Shown here: positions 1-13,800 of the stretch, piece after piece | Position numbering within the stretch: the first letter of the stretch is position 1 | Layout of the letters: every line of letters begins with the position of its first letter | NCBI RefSeq assembly: GCF_945859685.1 | Contig: NC_079148.1 | Location: forward strand, 137,389,133-137,453,132 | DNA from: Eupeodes corollae | Taxonomy: Eukaryota; Arthropoda; Insecta; Diptera; Syrphidae | DNA: 64,000 bases | Reading direction: 5' to 3' | The notes under the pieces: generated by a model | What the model was told of the DNA's origin: nothing | The model's input: only the letters and a program-made list of their open reading frames with translations | Databases searched by the model: none | Made by a program: the position numbers and the translations under genes

Positions 1-545
1 TACATATTAAAAAATTTACAACAGTGGGAAATAGGTTCACGCTGGACATAATTTGTAGAATGGGGATATTAAAGATCGACTGGGAGCATAAATATTAATC
101 AAAGAAAGCAAAAACTCGCAATCAACGTCATTTGAAAGAATATCACGAATAAACATAACACTAAACATTCTACGCCTTCATTCAAGAGTTTGCATCCTTA
201 ACAAAAGGCATCTAGATTTATAATCAAGATTTGTGTAAGCATTTAAACTAAAATTTCTTAAAGCAAATCTCAAAAAATTCTTTTGGATATTGTCAATTCT
301 TGTTATCAACTTTTTAGTATCAGGAATCCAAATGGCAGAACAATACTCCAGTAATCGTCTAACAAGTGAACAAAAATAGCTTTCAGTGTGTATGGGTCCT
401 TAAAATCAGAAGAATTCCGTTTAAGGAAACCTAACATAGAGTTAGCTTTTGAAATAATATACATAAGAGACATGTGAAATAAAGTTAAGTTTCTTATCAA
501 ATACTAACCCTAGGTCTTTAATCTCGTGAACTCTTAACTTTTTTA
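1..545 (-). mobile_element. decayed non-LTR retrotransposon, C-terminal reverse transcriptase piece
   Basis: Read on the minus strand in shifting frames, the segment gives the thumb/C-terminal part of a CR1/Jockey-type reverse transcriptase: a 'DLGLVFDKKLNF' motif near 500-535, then 'LEYCSAIWIPD' near 320-350, followed by the arginine- and leucine-rich tail usual for these proteins down to about position 100. Several frameshifts and stops break it. It lies in a Lasp intron, antisense to the gene, and continues off the left edge of the window. Clade assignment is by motif style only. Confidence 0.6.
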
Positions 546-801
546 AAGTCTTACTCGTCCACTAACCTCAGATGATCACGATAAATTAATCTTTATCACA
601 TTCGATTGTTTGATATCTTGAGTGCGATTTCTTTACCAAAGTTTTCGGATTCTACTTTAGAATCGAATATGTTCAAATTTTAGAGCTCCATAAAGTTGGA
701 AAGCGATTTCAGCTACTAAACCATGATCAAGAAAGAACATTTCCATTTGTCTAGCACTATTGCAGAAGATTTAACTTATGTCTACTTTTTTATTCTTACA
801 G

Positions 802-3521
802 GCACATTCCAAAAGCGAAAGCAACAGCAATCGCAGATACTCCTGAATTGAAGAGAATAGCAGAAAACACAAAAATCCAATCGAATGTGAAATATCACGC
901 TGACTTTGAGAAGGCTAAGGGAAAATTTACACAAGTATGTACAAAAATAAACTCATTCGTAATCTTTTTTCTATTTGAATCTAATTTGTTTATTTTCTTA
1001 TTTTTCAAAAAAAAAAAACCTAGGTCGCAGATGATCCTGAAACCCTTAGAATCAAGCAAAATACAAAAATCATATCAAATGTTGCCTACCATGGTGATTT
1101 GGAAAAGAAGGCTGCCATGGAGAAACAAAGGGAAACAGCTGAAGTGGGTGATTCTAGAGGTGAGAAAAAAGTTAACAAGCTAAAATCATACCATTTTATT
1201 CACAATTTCATCTAAGCTAAAAATGTGTACTTGTCAAAAAAAAAAAAAATTTCAAAAAAAAATGTGATGTTGCCATTGCTATATTTGGGCTTTAAAATAT
1301 TATGATCAATAAAAATATGTTGGTATTTTCAAAGGCTAAACAAATAACTTAACATTTTTATTATAATATTATTTAAATTATAATTTTATTTTAATACAAT
1401 ATAAATGTACTAAGCTAAAATAAAAAATAATTATTGTAATATTCCTTCCTGCATCCTTAAAATCCTACAGACCAAGAATCCGAATATTTCTCTGAGACTC
1501 TTGCGGCCGAACAATTATCACAATATACCCCAGTTTCACCAATTCCACCACAAACATTGCCACCTCCACCAATACAACACCAACAACAAAATACCGCTTC
1601 AATTATTCCAAGCAATCAAGCGGCGCAAATATCCCCTCAATCTTATAGTAGCCAACCTCTTCCTTCATCATCCTCATCACCGCCGTCTTCTATAAATCAA
1701 AGACAACAACAGCAACAACTATTGCAACAACAGACACAACAACACTATCAGCAACCTATGTCAGCACAAATAATAAAAACTAACGCACAAAACAACACAC
1801 AACAGATTTACTCTCACCAACAGCAGCATTATCCACAACAACCTCCCAAGCAACCACCCCAACAACAGTTACAGCAGACTGCTACAAAGCAGACATCACA
1901 TTTGTATCCGCATCACGCCCCACAGCAACCATCACATACAATTGGGAATAGTAGCAGTGCCGTTGGAGGCAGCAACAACGATAACTATCAACAACAACAA
2001 CAGCAGCAACAACAACTCGTTGCTACCAACAATTACAATCAACTGAGGTCTTCGATCTTGCAAAATTCCCATAATCCAACTGGTGGATATCAACTGGACC
2101 CAGCATCGGGATATTACGACCAATACGACAACTATGCTCGTCCTGCACCAACTAAACAACCACAACAGCAGCAGCAACAACAACACCAACAACATCAGCA
2201 ACAACAACAATCGTACACCAACAACAACATGAGCTCCTATGGCAATCCTAACTCAAACCTGGTACCACCGCAAAAGCATCAGCACAACAACTATGGATAT
2301 CAACAACAAGCAACTCAACAATTCATCAACAGTCAGCAAACAGGAGCTTACAACCATTACAACAATTCAACAACGCCAAACAATTCGACTGGTACGACTA
2401 ATGGGGGCTTGAATATGAATGGTAGTGGAAATCGCATGATGGGGGTTAGTAGTACAGGTGTTGGTAGTGGTGGTAGTGGGGGTGGAAGCATACTAAGTGG
2501 GGGTGGTATTGGGGTAATGAACAGCCAACAGACAGGAACGGCACAAACACCTGGTGGTGGTAGTGGTGGCGGTAGCATTGGCAAAATAGCCGACTACGAC
2601 CCACTTACCGACGGTCCACGAAATATACCGAACACGACACGGCCCAGCACAACACTTATCTATAGTTCTGATCGTGGATCAGGTAAGTTCACCTGCATTC
2701 TCTTGCTTTCTTTTTATTTTTCTACTTATATTTCATGTATATTGTAATATGTGTCCTTTGTTTCCTTGCTTTTTAAATAACTACTGATCCATTTGTCCAA
2801 AAAGACATTATTTGTTTCATTTTTATGTTTTTTTATTTGAGGGATTATCCTCTTTTTTTTTGTGTGTGTGATGTCTGGCACTTTATTAAGTATTGTTTTT
2901 CTTTTTTATTATAAATCATTTATTTTTTGTTGGACTTAGTGAGCAACGCATATCCTAAACGCGTTGGTTCGATTGCGGACATTGATCCAGCTAATGGAGT
3001 ATATGGTTCTCTAACAGAATCACAAGCAGCTCAACACCAACAGCAACAATATTATCAACAACAATTGCATTTGCTTCAACAACAACAGCAACATCATCAA
3101 AATCAAGTAAGGCAACATCAACAACAACAACAGCATCAGCAACAACAACTTCAGCAGCAGCAACAACAACAGCAACATCAGCAGCAGCAACAACAACAAG
3201 CACACCAACATCAACATCATCATCAACAACAACAACAACATCAACTTGCGCAAAATAAGCAAAACATGGTGAGTTTCAATCGACATTTAATTTCATTCCA
3301 TGAAAATGTTAAATTTGAAATTTCAAAAATTTTATTTATAGCGGGTGTATCGCGCTCTATATGATTATGAGGCACAGGACACTGACGAAGTTAGCTTCCG
3401 GGAAGGTGATGTTATTTTCGAAGTCGATTCCGTTGATTCTGGCTGGATGACAGGCAAAGTGGAACGGACTGGAGAGACTGGTATGCTTCCAGCTAATTAC
3501 GTAGAACATGCAGTAATTTAA
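802..3521 (+). CDS. Lasp: Lasp (LIM and SH3 domain protein), 3' half: nebulin repeats, Q-rich linker, SH3
   Basis: Actin-binding adaptor of the nebulin family, known to act at muscle thin filaments and actin-rich structures. Coding exons read here: 802-934, 1024-1159, 1471-2682, 2940-3268 and 3342-3521, all with AG/GT borders and matching phases. Exons 1-2 carry two nebulin-type repeats ('NTKIQSNVKYHADFEKAKGK' and 'NTKIISNVAYHGDLEKKAA'). Exons 3-4 form a linker of more than 500 residues, dominated by glutamine runs and a Gly/Ser patch near 2400-2580. The last exon is a complete SH3 domain beginning RVYRALYDYEAQDTDEVSF, with the 'SGWMTG' tryptophan and the ALYDY and 'PANYVE' motifs, ending VI-stop. 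The N-terminal LIM domain lies upstream of the window. Identity is very likely, because the SH3 and nebulin repeats closely resemble the fly protein. Exact exon use in the Q-rich region may vary between isoforms. Confidence 0.93.
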
Positions 3522-4640
3522 TTTAAGATTATACATATCCAATTTATGTATGTATTAATATATATATATAATTTCTATATAAACACAAATATAAGAAAAA
3601 ATATATCACAAACTTATTTATAAAACTAAAACAAAATGAACACCTATAAAACAAAACTGTTACCATGTTAAACAATAGAGAAACTAAGAGAAAACAAAAA
3701 AAAAAGGAATCACAAACAGAAATATAAACAATTACTCATTTTTAATAAACATACAACAAACAATATTAACCTACAAAAGCATAACAATGAATTTAGTAAA
3801 AATACTTCCTCAAAATACATATCTAACGTTATACATTTGAGATCACTATATATTTATGAAACAAACAAAAAAATAAAGCAATGAATAAATGGTTTCTTAA
3901 AATAAAAATGTTAAAACTAAATAATAATTTATATGTACATGAATTTTGTTGAATAATATTCACTAAATATTTATTTTTATTATATTTCTTGTGTATGAAT
4001 GTTTAAAGTTAAAATCTGATTTTAACTTAAGTGTTGTTAGATTTATATCTCACCATTATGAAGTTCTTCAATTTAATTTTGAGTTAAGACTCTTTTTCGA
4101 AATGCATAGTGAGTGAGAATACAAAAAAAAACGATTCTTAAGTCGTTGTCGTTGTAATAGCAAAACTTACTTCCTTCAAATACAAATACATATTTAAATT
4201 GTGAGCCATTAAACAAATTAAAGATATCTGGAAAATATTAATACAAACCAACCTACCGATGATGATCCATACACATTTATAAATTCCTTCAAAATGTATG
4301 CATCACAATATTCAAACTTCTTGTGTGGTTGTTAAATCCATGATTGAAGCTTTTCAGTTATTTATACCTTTGCTTTATTATTTTCTAGCGTAAATAAAAG
4401 TATATTTAATAAAATTAAGTGCCTTCTGTTGCAATAATAAGTAATGCGAACCTAAATCAAAAAAAAATATATTTAATTATAAATTTATCAATGAATTTTT
4501 TAAAAAAATTATTTTATAAAATATAAACCAACACAACCTATAAAACTATAAACAAAAATAATTTTAGCTTCCATAAAAACAAATAAATAAAATATTAATT
4601 TAAAACATAGAGAAACAGAGAAAAAAAAATGTAATATAGT
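3522..4640 (+). other. Lasp 3' UTR and AT-rich convergent spacer
   Basis: AT-rich sequence follows the Lasp stop codon and contains several AATAAA-type polyadenylation signals (for example at 3872-3877 and near 4390 and 4590). The 3' end of the convergent CCDC13-like gene begins at 4815, so the poly(A) regions of the two genes face each other across about 1.3 kb. I cannot fix the cleavage site, and I see no coding feature here. Confidence 0.5.
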
Positions 4641-4814
4641 CATCGAAAAATAATATTTTATTTAACTGCAAAATCCCTTATATAAGATATTTTTGTTTTT
4701 TTTTAGTTATTGTCATCTACTAAACAAAATAAAATTGATAACATTCATATTTTGAAAAATATATTTGATTATTTTCTTTCACTATCTCATTTCTTTTTAT
4801 TTCAAAACCATTGA

Positions 4815-7800
4815 TTATTGACTTTTAATTTGATGAATTGTATCTAAGAGAATAGATTTTGACATTTTAATGATATTTTCGAAGGTTTTTGTATCATTCT
4901 GTCTTTCCTCGTTAATATAGTTGAGTTTGTCTTCGAGGATTGTTATTTTTTCCTTAGAAATTTCCAATCTACAAAATTATAAATAAATATTTATTGTAAT
5001 GAAAAGAAATGGGATTTTTTCTTATTGTTTATACATACTTGTTTTTTAATTCTTCAATTTCGTAGGTTTTAAGTTGATCTTCGCAACGATTCAATGAAAT
5101 ATCAGTGTTAGAAGAGTTTTCAAAAACAATTGATGGTACTACGCAGGGAACACCATTGAAGCTACCGGTGTATTCGGAAATTCGTTGGGATCGTTTTTTC
5201 TTTTCGGTTTGAGAATCCTGCTCCTTTTCAAGATCACCTTGAACAACATTTTAAAGACAAAATAAAATCATAGAAACAAAAAAAATGCCTAAAATGGAAG
5301 GGTGGGCTTAGAAATGGGCAAATTAAATGTCTGTTTAATTTCTCAGCATACCAAAATGTTAAAAAAAAAAGTTGGCAGGGCCCTTATTATGAAATACGAA
5401 ACGAACGGCAGAAAAAATAAAACCCAGAAAAACGAAACTCATGGCGTAAAGCGATTATGAGAACCGAAAATGGAATCAAGAAAATGGTGCCAGCCAAAAA
5501 TCATTGTATATATATTTTCTATAGTACTATTATGAGACGAATTTTTTTATTTCATCTCCACAACTATTGGGGGCGCTGCGTGTATCGAAGTACTCGGTAG
5601 AGAATAAGGAGAAAATCACTAGAGAAAGAATGAGAAAAGTAAATTTGTTTAGGTCTCATAAGCATTAATATGTTCGAGGAAGATAGCCAAAATACAAATT
5701 TCAAACCAAGAAGGACGTTACCACTTCTCAAAAAAAGTGGAAATAGATTTTAGGAAAAAAGTGAAGTAGATTGAGAAAAATGGAAGTAGATTTCAAAAAT
5801 TAACTTTTTCATATTATTCTACATATTTTTAAATTACATTATTTCAACAAAAAAATAGAAAACAAAATTTAATTATTTAAGGCTTCATAGCATAAATCTT
5901 GGTTGATAGCAACGAAAAAGCAAATATTGGGCTCGTGTTGGTCATATCAAATGACTTTAGGATGTTTTTATTGCAAAGGACGAGTTCTTCAAGAAATAGT
6001 TATTGTAATCGTAATACAATTTTACTACATCAACAAACCTTTTATCTATGCTTTTGGACAACTTGAAAATATCTTTTCATATTGAAAACAAACAATCAAA
6101 TCCAAAATAAGACTAGGGGCCCTACTATGTAACTCGATTCTACTTTTGATTCTATTCGAAACTCATTTCCGATTCTACTTTCAAATCGTACTACGTATTA
6201 AAGTAGAATCGGATGCCAGTTATACCAACTTTTTTCAAAAAATGTTCTACTTTCGAACGAGTATCGAGTTGTTTGACAGTTTTGGAAACAAAATTAGAGA
6301 AAAAACTATAATAAAACATCAAATTTTTGGACAAGAATAATTACTACAAAAATGGACACCGTTGTAATTTGGTTCAATTTGAAAGGAAATGAAGAACGGT
6401 ACGAGCAAATTAAAAGCAGAAGAATAAGAGATAATTCCAAAATAATGGAGCTGAGTGAGAAAATGTTTGTACATATTATACATACATACATATATACGGT
6501 AGAATATTTAAACGCATTCTTAATGAAAAATATATACTTTTGGTTTAGTTTTGTTAAGAGCTATCGTCTTTCTAAAGACGGATTTATGTTCTTACTTAAC
6601 ACCATGTTATCCGCCATACTCGCAAAAGACAAAATTCTGTTCCGATTATAATTTAGTTATCAACGAAAGTACAAACGCTATTTTGGTAAAAAATACGAAT
6701 TCCGGGTGTAATTGGGTGGTAGATGAAACTCATATTCAACATTTTACTTACAGTTTGAAAAAAAAACTTCGCTCGCAAACACATTTGATGTAGAGTGATT
6801 ATTTTCGATTTTGCCTTGTTTTGAATTCTACTTTCGAGTTACGTAGTTCCTCGTTTATTCGAAAGTTCATAAGAATATAGTTGGCAGTCAAATACATACA
6901 TAGTACCAATTTTTCGAATTCGAGCAATTTCATTGTAGAATCGAGTTACATAGTAGGGCCCTAGGTCACAACTTAAAACATTTACAAACAGAAACAAATA
7001 AAATGCACGATTGGTTCGCATGAACTTGCTCATGTTTTCAAAAATGTCTGTGTTAAACTATTTCCTGTATTGGATTAAAATGTACCTGAAAAACGTATGT
7101 TTTCAAAAATGTAAATGCCATTTGATTTCTTAAGAAAAAATAATTTTTTTTTTTAATTTGCGTTTAAAATCGTTTTTGAATTTTAGTTTAATAATATTTT
7201 TGGTATATAATTTTGAACTTATTGTTAGACGACTGGCATTTCAATTTTGTAAAAAATGATAACCCATTTTCAAGAAATCAAGTTTCGAAAAAAATAATAT
7301 TTGTTCTTAAATTAAAAATAAAAACAATGATGTATTAGTTTAGTTCTTGAGAAAACTTAAAAACAAAATAACGGTTCTAGCTGGGATGGGCTAGCCTTTA
7401 TATATTTTTTATATTGAAAGAAGCTAAACTAAAAACACAAATTTTAGCAAGATTTTTAAAAAATCTATCGGTTTGTTTTTGAGAGAGAAAAAAGGAGTAG
7501 ATTCGGTCTATTTTTATTAAAATTGAAGTAGGTAGAAAACCAAATATTGAAAATGAAGTAGAGTTCAATATTTTGATGATGGTGCGAAGTAGGAAGTAGA
7601 TTTTAAATTTATTTGAAAAAAGAAGTAGATCTACTTCAATTAAGTAAAGTGGTAACGCTTTACATTTTTTTTGCTTTCACGTGTGAATGTAGAGGAGATG
7701 TGCATATGCATTCATAGCTATGTTCACTTTATCGTTGTAGGTATTTTGAATTTAAAAATTCTCGTTTGATTTTAAATTTTCAGTTTTCAATTTCTGTGAA

Positions 7801-10800
7801 AAATGAAATGTTGCCATATGATGCATTGAAGATTTAAAATATATTCTATTACTTTGTTGTTGTTATTATTGCGTATTGTTTGTTAGCATCAAGTAGGTAC
7901 AAACACAATCAATTGCATACATTTAAAGGCATTCAAAATTGGGTCGTTTTTTGTTTTTTAACGGCTTAACAGGATGTACTGCATTTTTAATTTTCATATT
8001 AAAACATGTAAACAAATAAATACACGTTGAAAAATTAAAATTACAAGTGTCAATACCTAAATTGGAAAGGTATAAGCCTAATATGTGAGGTATCATGATT
8101 AAATAGTTGTAATTTGGACAGAACGGAAGTGTTTCTTGTGTGGAGAATTATGATAACATTAATTGCTTCTATGAGACTCTTCGATTCATAGAGGTAGTCC
8201 AGACCATTTTACTTTTTTCGGTTTTAATCTTTTGAGGTCTTTTCTTGTAAAAGATGCTTGCCGAATTTGCACCCTGTTTCAAGAGTTTCTTACTTACAAC
8301 ATTAACATGACCATGCTTCCACATAAGTTTGATATCGGAGGGCATATTAATTAGCATGTCTCGGAATTTAGCAACAAAAATGGATATCTTATTAGAGCAT
8401 ATAGCCCATTTGGGTCTTGTACATGAGAACTTACAAAGGAACTCGTAGATGGTTTGAGGTTTAACTGCAAGTTTTGACGCTGACGTACATTTCGTGTTTT
8501 GTTTCACTGTCAAACATCTTCAGTTTGGTCTATAATTTAACCATGAATCGTCCTACAAACAAACAACGCTTGCAAATTATTAAATTTTACTATCAAAACA
8601 CGTGCTCTGTTGAGAAAGTTTATCGGGCGCTTCTTCCAGCAAGCGACGAAGCTCATTTTTGGCTCAATGAATATCAGCAATGAATAGAAGCATTGCAAGA
8701 GCTACCAATGCATCCAAAAAACTATTTGGTGCCGTTTGTGGGCTGGTGGCATCATTGGACCGTACTTCCTCAAAGATAATGCGAATCGTAACGTAACTGT
8801 GAAACGTGAGATGATATCCAACTTTTTTTTGCCCAAAATACAAGAGTTTGACTTGCATGACATGTGGTTTCAACAAGACGGTGCCAAATGCCACACAGCA
8901 CGCGCAACAATTGACTTATTGAGAGGCGAGTTCGGTGAACATATTTTATTTTACGTTTGGGACCGGTCAACTGGCCGCCTAGATCGTGCGATTTAGCCTT
9001 AAGACTATTTTTGGTGCCAAAATTGGACTAATCGGATGGACCTTTTTAGGCGCGGTCGTCAAGGTCAACATTTGCATGAAATAATCTTCAAACATTAAAT
9101 TATATGGACCGCACTATCCGTTCAAATAAATATTTCGTGCATTTTTTTTAATAACTTTCCTATAGCTTTTAAAAGCTCACCCTTGAAAACCGACAAGCTT
9201 AAGGAGCTACATCACACTAAATTTTTGGTATAAAAAAGTTAAAATATAATTTTTTTTTTCAAATTTAAGACGTTGTTGCTATTGTATCCCTCGATCTCCT
9301 ACTACATTTGCATATGTTCTTCTCTATTTTCTATTCTTTAATTATTGTTGAATTTTCCCTAATTCTCAACTATTGAGGGGTATAAAAAAGGGATCAAATT
9401 CAATCATCTCCACGCCTATCAGATGTCGCTTCGATCGTTCCTCTTCATGAGAGTACTATAGAAAATATATATACAATGCAAAAATGAAAAATGGTATTTT
9501 TTTTTAAACGCAACTAACTTCACACCTGTTTACAAATGTCAAAATGTATGCCTAAATATTAGAAATATCTTATTTTTATGTTTTTCACCGTTATATTTAT
9601 TTTTCTTTTTACAATCCGCAAGATATTTGGAAGTATGTTGTATAAGCGCTTAACCAATTGGGTTGAGGACCATCAGATACTAAGTGAATTTCAAGCTGGC
9701 TTTCGTCAAGGATATTCCACTGTGCATACAATTTTTACGCTTAGTACTATTGTCGATATCAAACGCACTCAGAGTAAAAAGTTTATAATTATTTAATAGA
9801 CTTTAAATCCGCATTTGACAGTGTAGATAGAGATTTAATGTTTTATAAACTATCGATATTAGGTCTACCATCTTCTACTCTGAACGTCGAACTTGTCGAG
9901 TTGTAGAAGCTGAGTAAGGTCAATGATTCTCGAGAATTTTCTCCAGATGAGTCCTGAAACTAAAGGACGTTCTTATCCCTCTACCTTCCCAAAATCATCA
10001 TCCATTCCCACATAAACAAGGCATACCGGCCTACGCTTATGTCACCAACTCCCATCCCACCTCCCACGTTTGTAATGGCGAAAAAGCTAGCAACGATCCT
10101 ATCTCCTATACTCCTTCTCACTCTAGGTAACCTAGCTGAATTGCTGTTACCGAATCCCAATCTTTCCTTACAAGTCAGAATGATGAACTAACGTCAACTG
10201 ACTCCTCATCCTTTCTCTTCCTCCCCACCACCTCTCATCATTATTGGGCTGGATCTAAGGTGTTAAACGACCCGTGCCGATGATCAGCCTGGCTGGGGGC
10301 CCAATTCAAAAATAGCCCAGTCTCTAACGGAGTATCCGGATACCTGGCGACCTCCGGATTAACTAGCCTTATCTGTACATGCGAATCTCTGTGCAGATGG
10401 ACCTCTTTTCTTCGCATCTCGTGGGACCAAAATGAACAAAACCAACAACAAAAACAAAAACACATGTGAGACCGGTATCACTTCAGGACCGGGCGGCAGC
10501 TTGGTGTCAAAGCCTACTGTCGTATCTCTTGCGGCCAACACAGAGAAGGGAGTAGTGGCTAACCATGGACCCTCCTCTGCTATTGGTAGCAACGAGAATA
10601 AAAAGGTAGCGATACCTAATTTCAGTAGTGGCAGGGTTGTGAAAAATGGCCCTACCACTACTACTGAGAACACTTCCAGAAATGGAAAAATCTCTAAAGG
10701 TCTTTATAGACAAAGGCGGCATGCGGCGAGAATCTTGAAGGCCTCTGGTGCATCATCGGGGGCTGAAAAGACACCGCAGCAAACCGCTAGCGTCGAATGG

Positions 10801-13800
10801 GCCAAAAGCATAATTGCTACAAATAGATCCAATAAGGACTCTACGTCCAAAAGAGAAAGATCTCTTGAGGGGGCCGCACCGACACCAAAACGGCCTCGGG
10901 TGCATAACACGAGCACCCCCCTCAATCCCATCAGGAAACAATCTAGTTTCAGTGACGTCGCGAAGGGCAAAGTCGTGGTTGCGGTCATTGACAGGAGCGA
11001 TGATGATGGCACAATATCGGCTGATCGTTGGCAGTTGGTCAAGGTTAAGCTCTCGGGTGGCTTTTTGAGCATTTTGAGAGAGCTTCCAGGACCACTTCCT
11101 TCCATAAGCGATGGGGGTTGGCATCAAGGCCATGTCAAACTCATGGTTTGTGGCGACCAGAGATCTTGTGACCTTTACAAGCTTGCTGTCAGCCGGTTAG
11201 GTGAAGTTTGGCCAGGTGCGAAGCTCGAGGTTGTCGCTGTGGAAGACATTCCCAGCAGACCTAGAGCCCGTATCTGGATACCGATTGAACCTGCTGGTAT
11301 CGAGGACATTCTCGAGATGGTCAAAGTGTGTAACCCGTCCCTTCCGACGCATAACTGGAAAATAGCCAAGCTAGAGGAGGTGAAGGGTCTTTATAGGAGC
11401 GCCATTGTGGTACTCAATAAAGAATCCTTGGCTCCTCTAGCCCTAAACGAGGGCTCCATAAACTATGGTTTCGAAACCATTAAAATTCGAATATATAAAA
11501 AAGATGAGGTTAACGCGGAAAGCGGGCCTCCAAAAACTACCGAAGGTGAACTAGCGGTTGGTGAACCTGGGACGTCGTCTTCTCTCCTAACAGAGGGTGA
11601 CGATGCACTCTTGTCCTCTCCAATCGCGAATGCACCCTCTACAAAAGTCGTGGACAGTCCATCCTTAATGGAGACTGAGGACGACCTTAACATGATCCTT
11701 CTGAGCGAGGACGAACTCTTGGGTTCATCCTCAGACACAGAGGATCAAAACAAAACCGTGGTGGAGGTTGATCTGCCTAATTGTAGCCAAAATGCTGCAG
11801 TTAGTACAGATTAATCTCCAACACTCCATAAAGGCCTCGGCCTCACTTCTTCTCCGTCTGGCGACTAACGGGGAAGATATTGTCCTGATCCAAGAGCCAT
11901 GGGTTGCAGGATCCGTTGTTCGAGGACTCAGGACTCCTGGATACTACACACTTTGTGTGACAGATAAAGGTGAACCTAGATCTTGCATACTAGTGAAACG
12001 TAGCATTAATGTATTTTTACTCCATCGTTTCAGTGACAAAGATACCACCGTAGCTAGGCTAGAAACAACCAAAGGAAGTTTCTGGCTGGTATCGGCGTAT
12101 CTTGGGCATGACCACCTTGGCCCTCTCCCTGGAAAAACCCTGGAGAAAGTCGTCGCTGAAGCGGAAAGGCAAAGGATCCGCCTAATTATTGGGAGCGATG
12201 CTAACGCTCATCATACTGTATGGGGCAGTACGAATATCAACGACAGAGGTGAGTCTCTTTTTGATTATATTCTTGGTACTAACCTCTTAGTAAGTAATGT
12301 TGGTAATGAACCAACCTTCATAACTAAAACTCGACAAGAAGTCTTAGACATAACTCTTGTCTCAGATAGTATACACCATATGATCTTGGACTGGAAAGTA
12401 TCCAAAGAACACTCGTTCTCTGATCATAGATATATCCAGTTCAATATAAATGTGGATGATAACCCGAGTCCATTGACTTTTCGAAACTATCGGAAAACTG
12501 ACTGGGCTTTATACAGGAACTTATTACAGAGTTTACTAGAACCTGGACTATCTAGTCCTTCCTCTAACGCTAACGAACTTGACAACAAAGTCAATGACCT
12601 TACCTCAGCTATGAACAGATCGCTAGAAATTTCTTGTCCACTTATACACATAAGAGGAAAGAGGAAACCACAATGGTGGGCCTCAGAGCTTGACTCGCTC
12701 AGGAAGGAATGCAGGAAACTTTTCAACCGAGCCAAAGCTGCAAGACTAGCCTCTTATTGGGACTCCTACAAAGAATCCCTAAGAATCTACAAGAAGGCAC
12801 TAAGGAAATCCAAGCGATCTTCTTGGCGATCCTTCTGTGGCATGATAGAAGAAACTTCTGAAGCCTCTAGGTTACGGAAAATTCTTTCAACTAATCCAGC
12901 TATGCCAAGCTGCTTGAAAAATGCAGACGGCTCCTGGACTAATTCAAGTAATGAATCACTGAATCTACTATTGGACACTCACTTTCCTGGTAGTTCTCTT
13001 ACCGAAACTTGCAACAGCTTTGCACGTTCAAGTTCAAATACAACATATCCACAAGGTCTGATCACAAAGGATAAGTTACAATGGGCTCTCAACAGCTTCA
13101 AACCATTTAAAGCTGCAGGACCAGATGGAATAATACCAGCAGAATTACAAAAAGCCTCTGATATAATTGCACCAATCCTTGATGCAATTTTTACCAGCTG
13201 TCTTTACCTGGTCCATGTTCCCTCGGCATGGAGAGAAGTTAAAGTTGTCTTTATACCTAAAGCAGGTAAATGCTCCCAAGTTAATCCTAAAGATTTACGA
13301 CCTATAAGTCTATCATCATTCCTTCTTAAGACCCTGGAAAGATTGATCGATATCCATTTAAGGGCACGTATCGATACAAGACTTCTGTCTTCGTCTCAAC
13401 ATGCCTACTGTAAGGGTAAATCGGTGGAAACAGCGTTACACACTTTAGTACGCACCATCGAATATTCCCTCCATCATAAAGAGTTCACTATGGTTGCTTT
13501 CCTTGACATCGAAGGTGCCTTTAACAACGTGGACACATCTGCAATCACTTCTGCACTGACATCTCTAAATGTAGAGAGTTCGCTTCAGGAGTTAATTCAT
13601 TTAATGCTTACTAGCAGAATAATTAATTCAAAACTGGGCAACTCTTCTAGTAGACGATTCGTTAGTAGAGGGACACCGCAAGGTGGTGTTCTATCCCCTC
13701 TCCTCTGGAACCTGGTGGTGAATGAAATCCTAACTAGTCTGGATGCGGAGGGTTTCAGAGTGATAGCCTATGCGGACGACGTTGCTATAGCAGTTTCAGG

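Larger units (their letters stand above)
5502..9478. mobile_element. DNA transposon with perfect 27 bp TIRs and 7 bp target duplication
   Basis: Positions 5502-5528 (starting CATTGTATATATATTTTC) are repeated exactly, inverted, at 9452-9478. The flanks carry the direct repeat CAAAAAT (5495-5501 and 9479-9485). Similarity continues a few bases inward with mismatches. The 3,977 bp interior holds no intact transposase. It holds other TIR elements (5716-7657, 6117-6961), an unknown minus-strand ORF (8169-8513) and a mariner relic (8543-9140). The superfamily is uncertain. A 7-8 bp duplication and a CA-starting terminus could fit the P or hAT superfamilies. Confidence 0.8.

Noticed and set aside
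1557..2584. Minus-strand open frames opposite the Lasp linker
   Set aside because: They are shadows of CAA/CAG and GGT repeats (poly-Leu/Val/Pro readings) opposite a clear coding exon.
10241..11738. Several minus-strand ORFs of 64-133 codons
   Set aside because: They lie opposite the ORF1 gene of the LOA-like element and show no domain.
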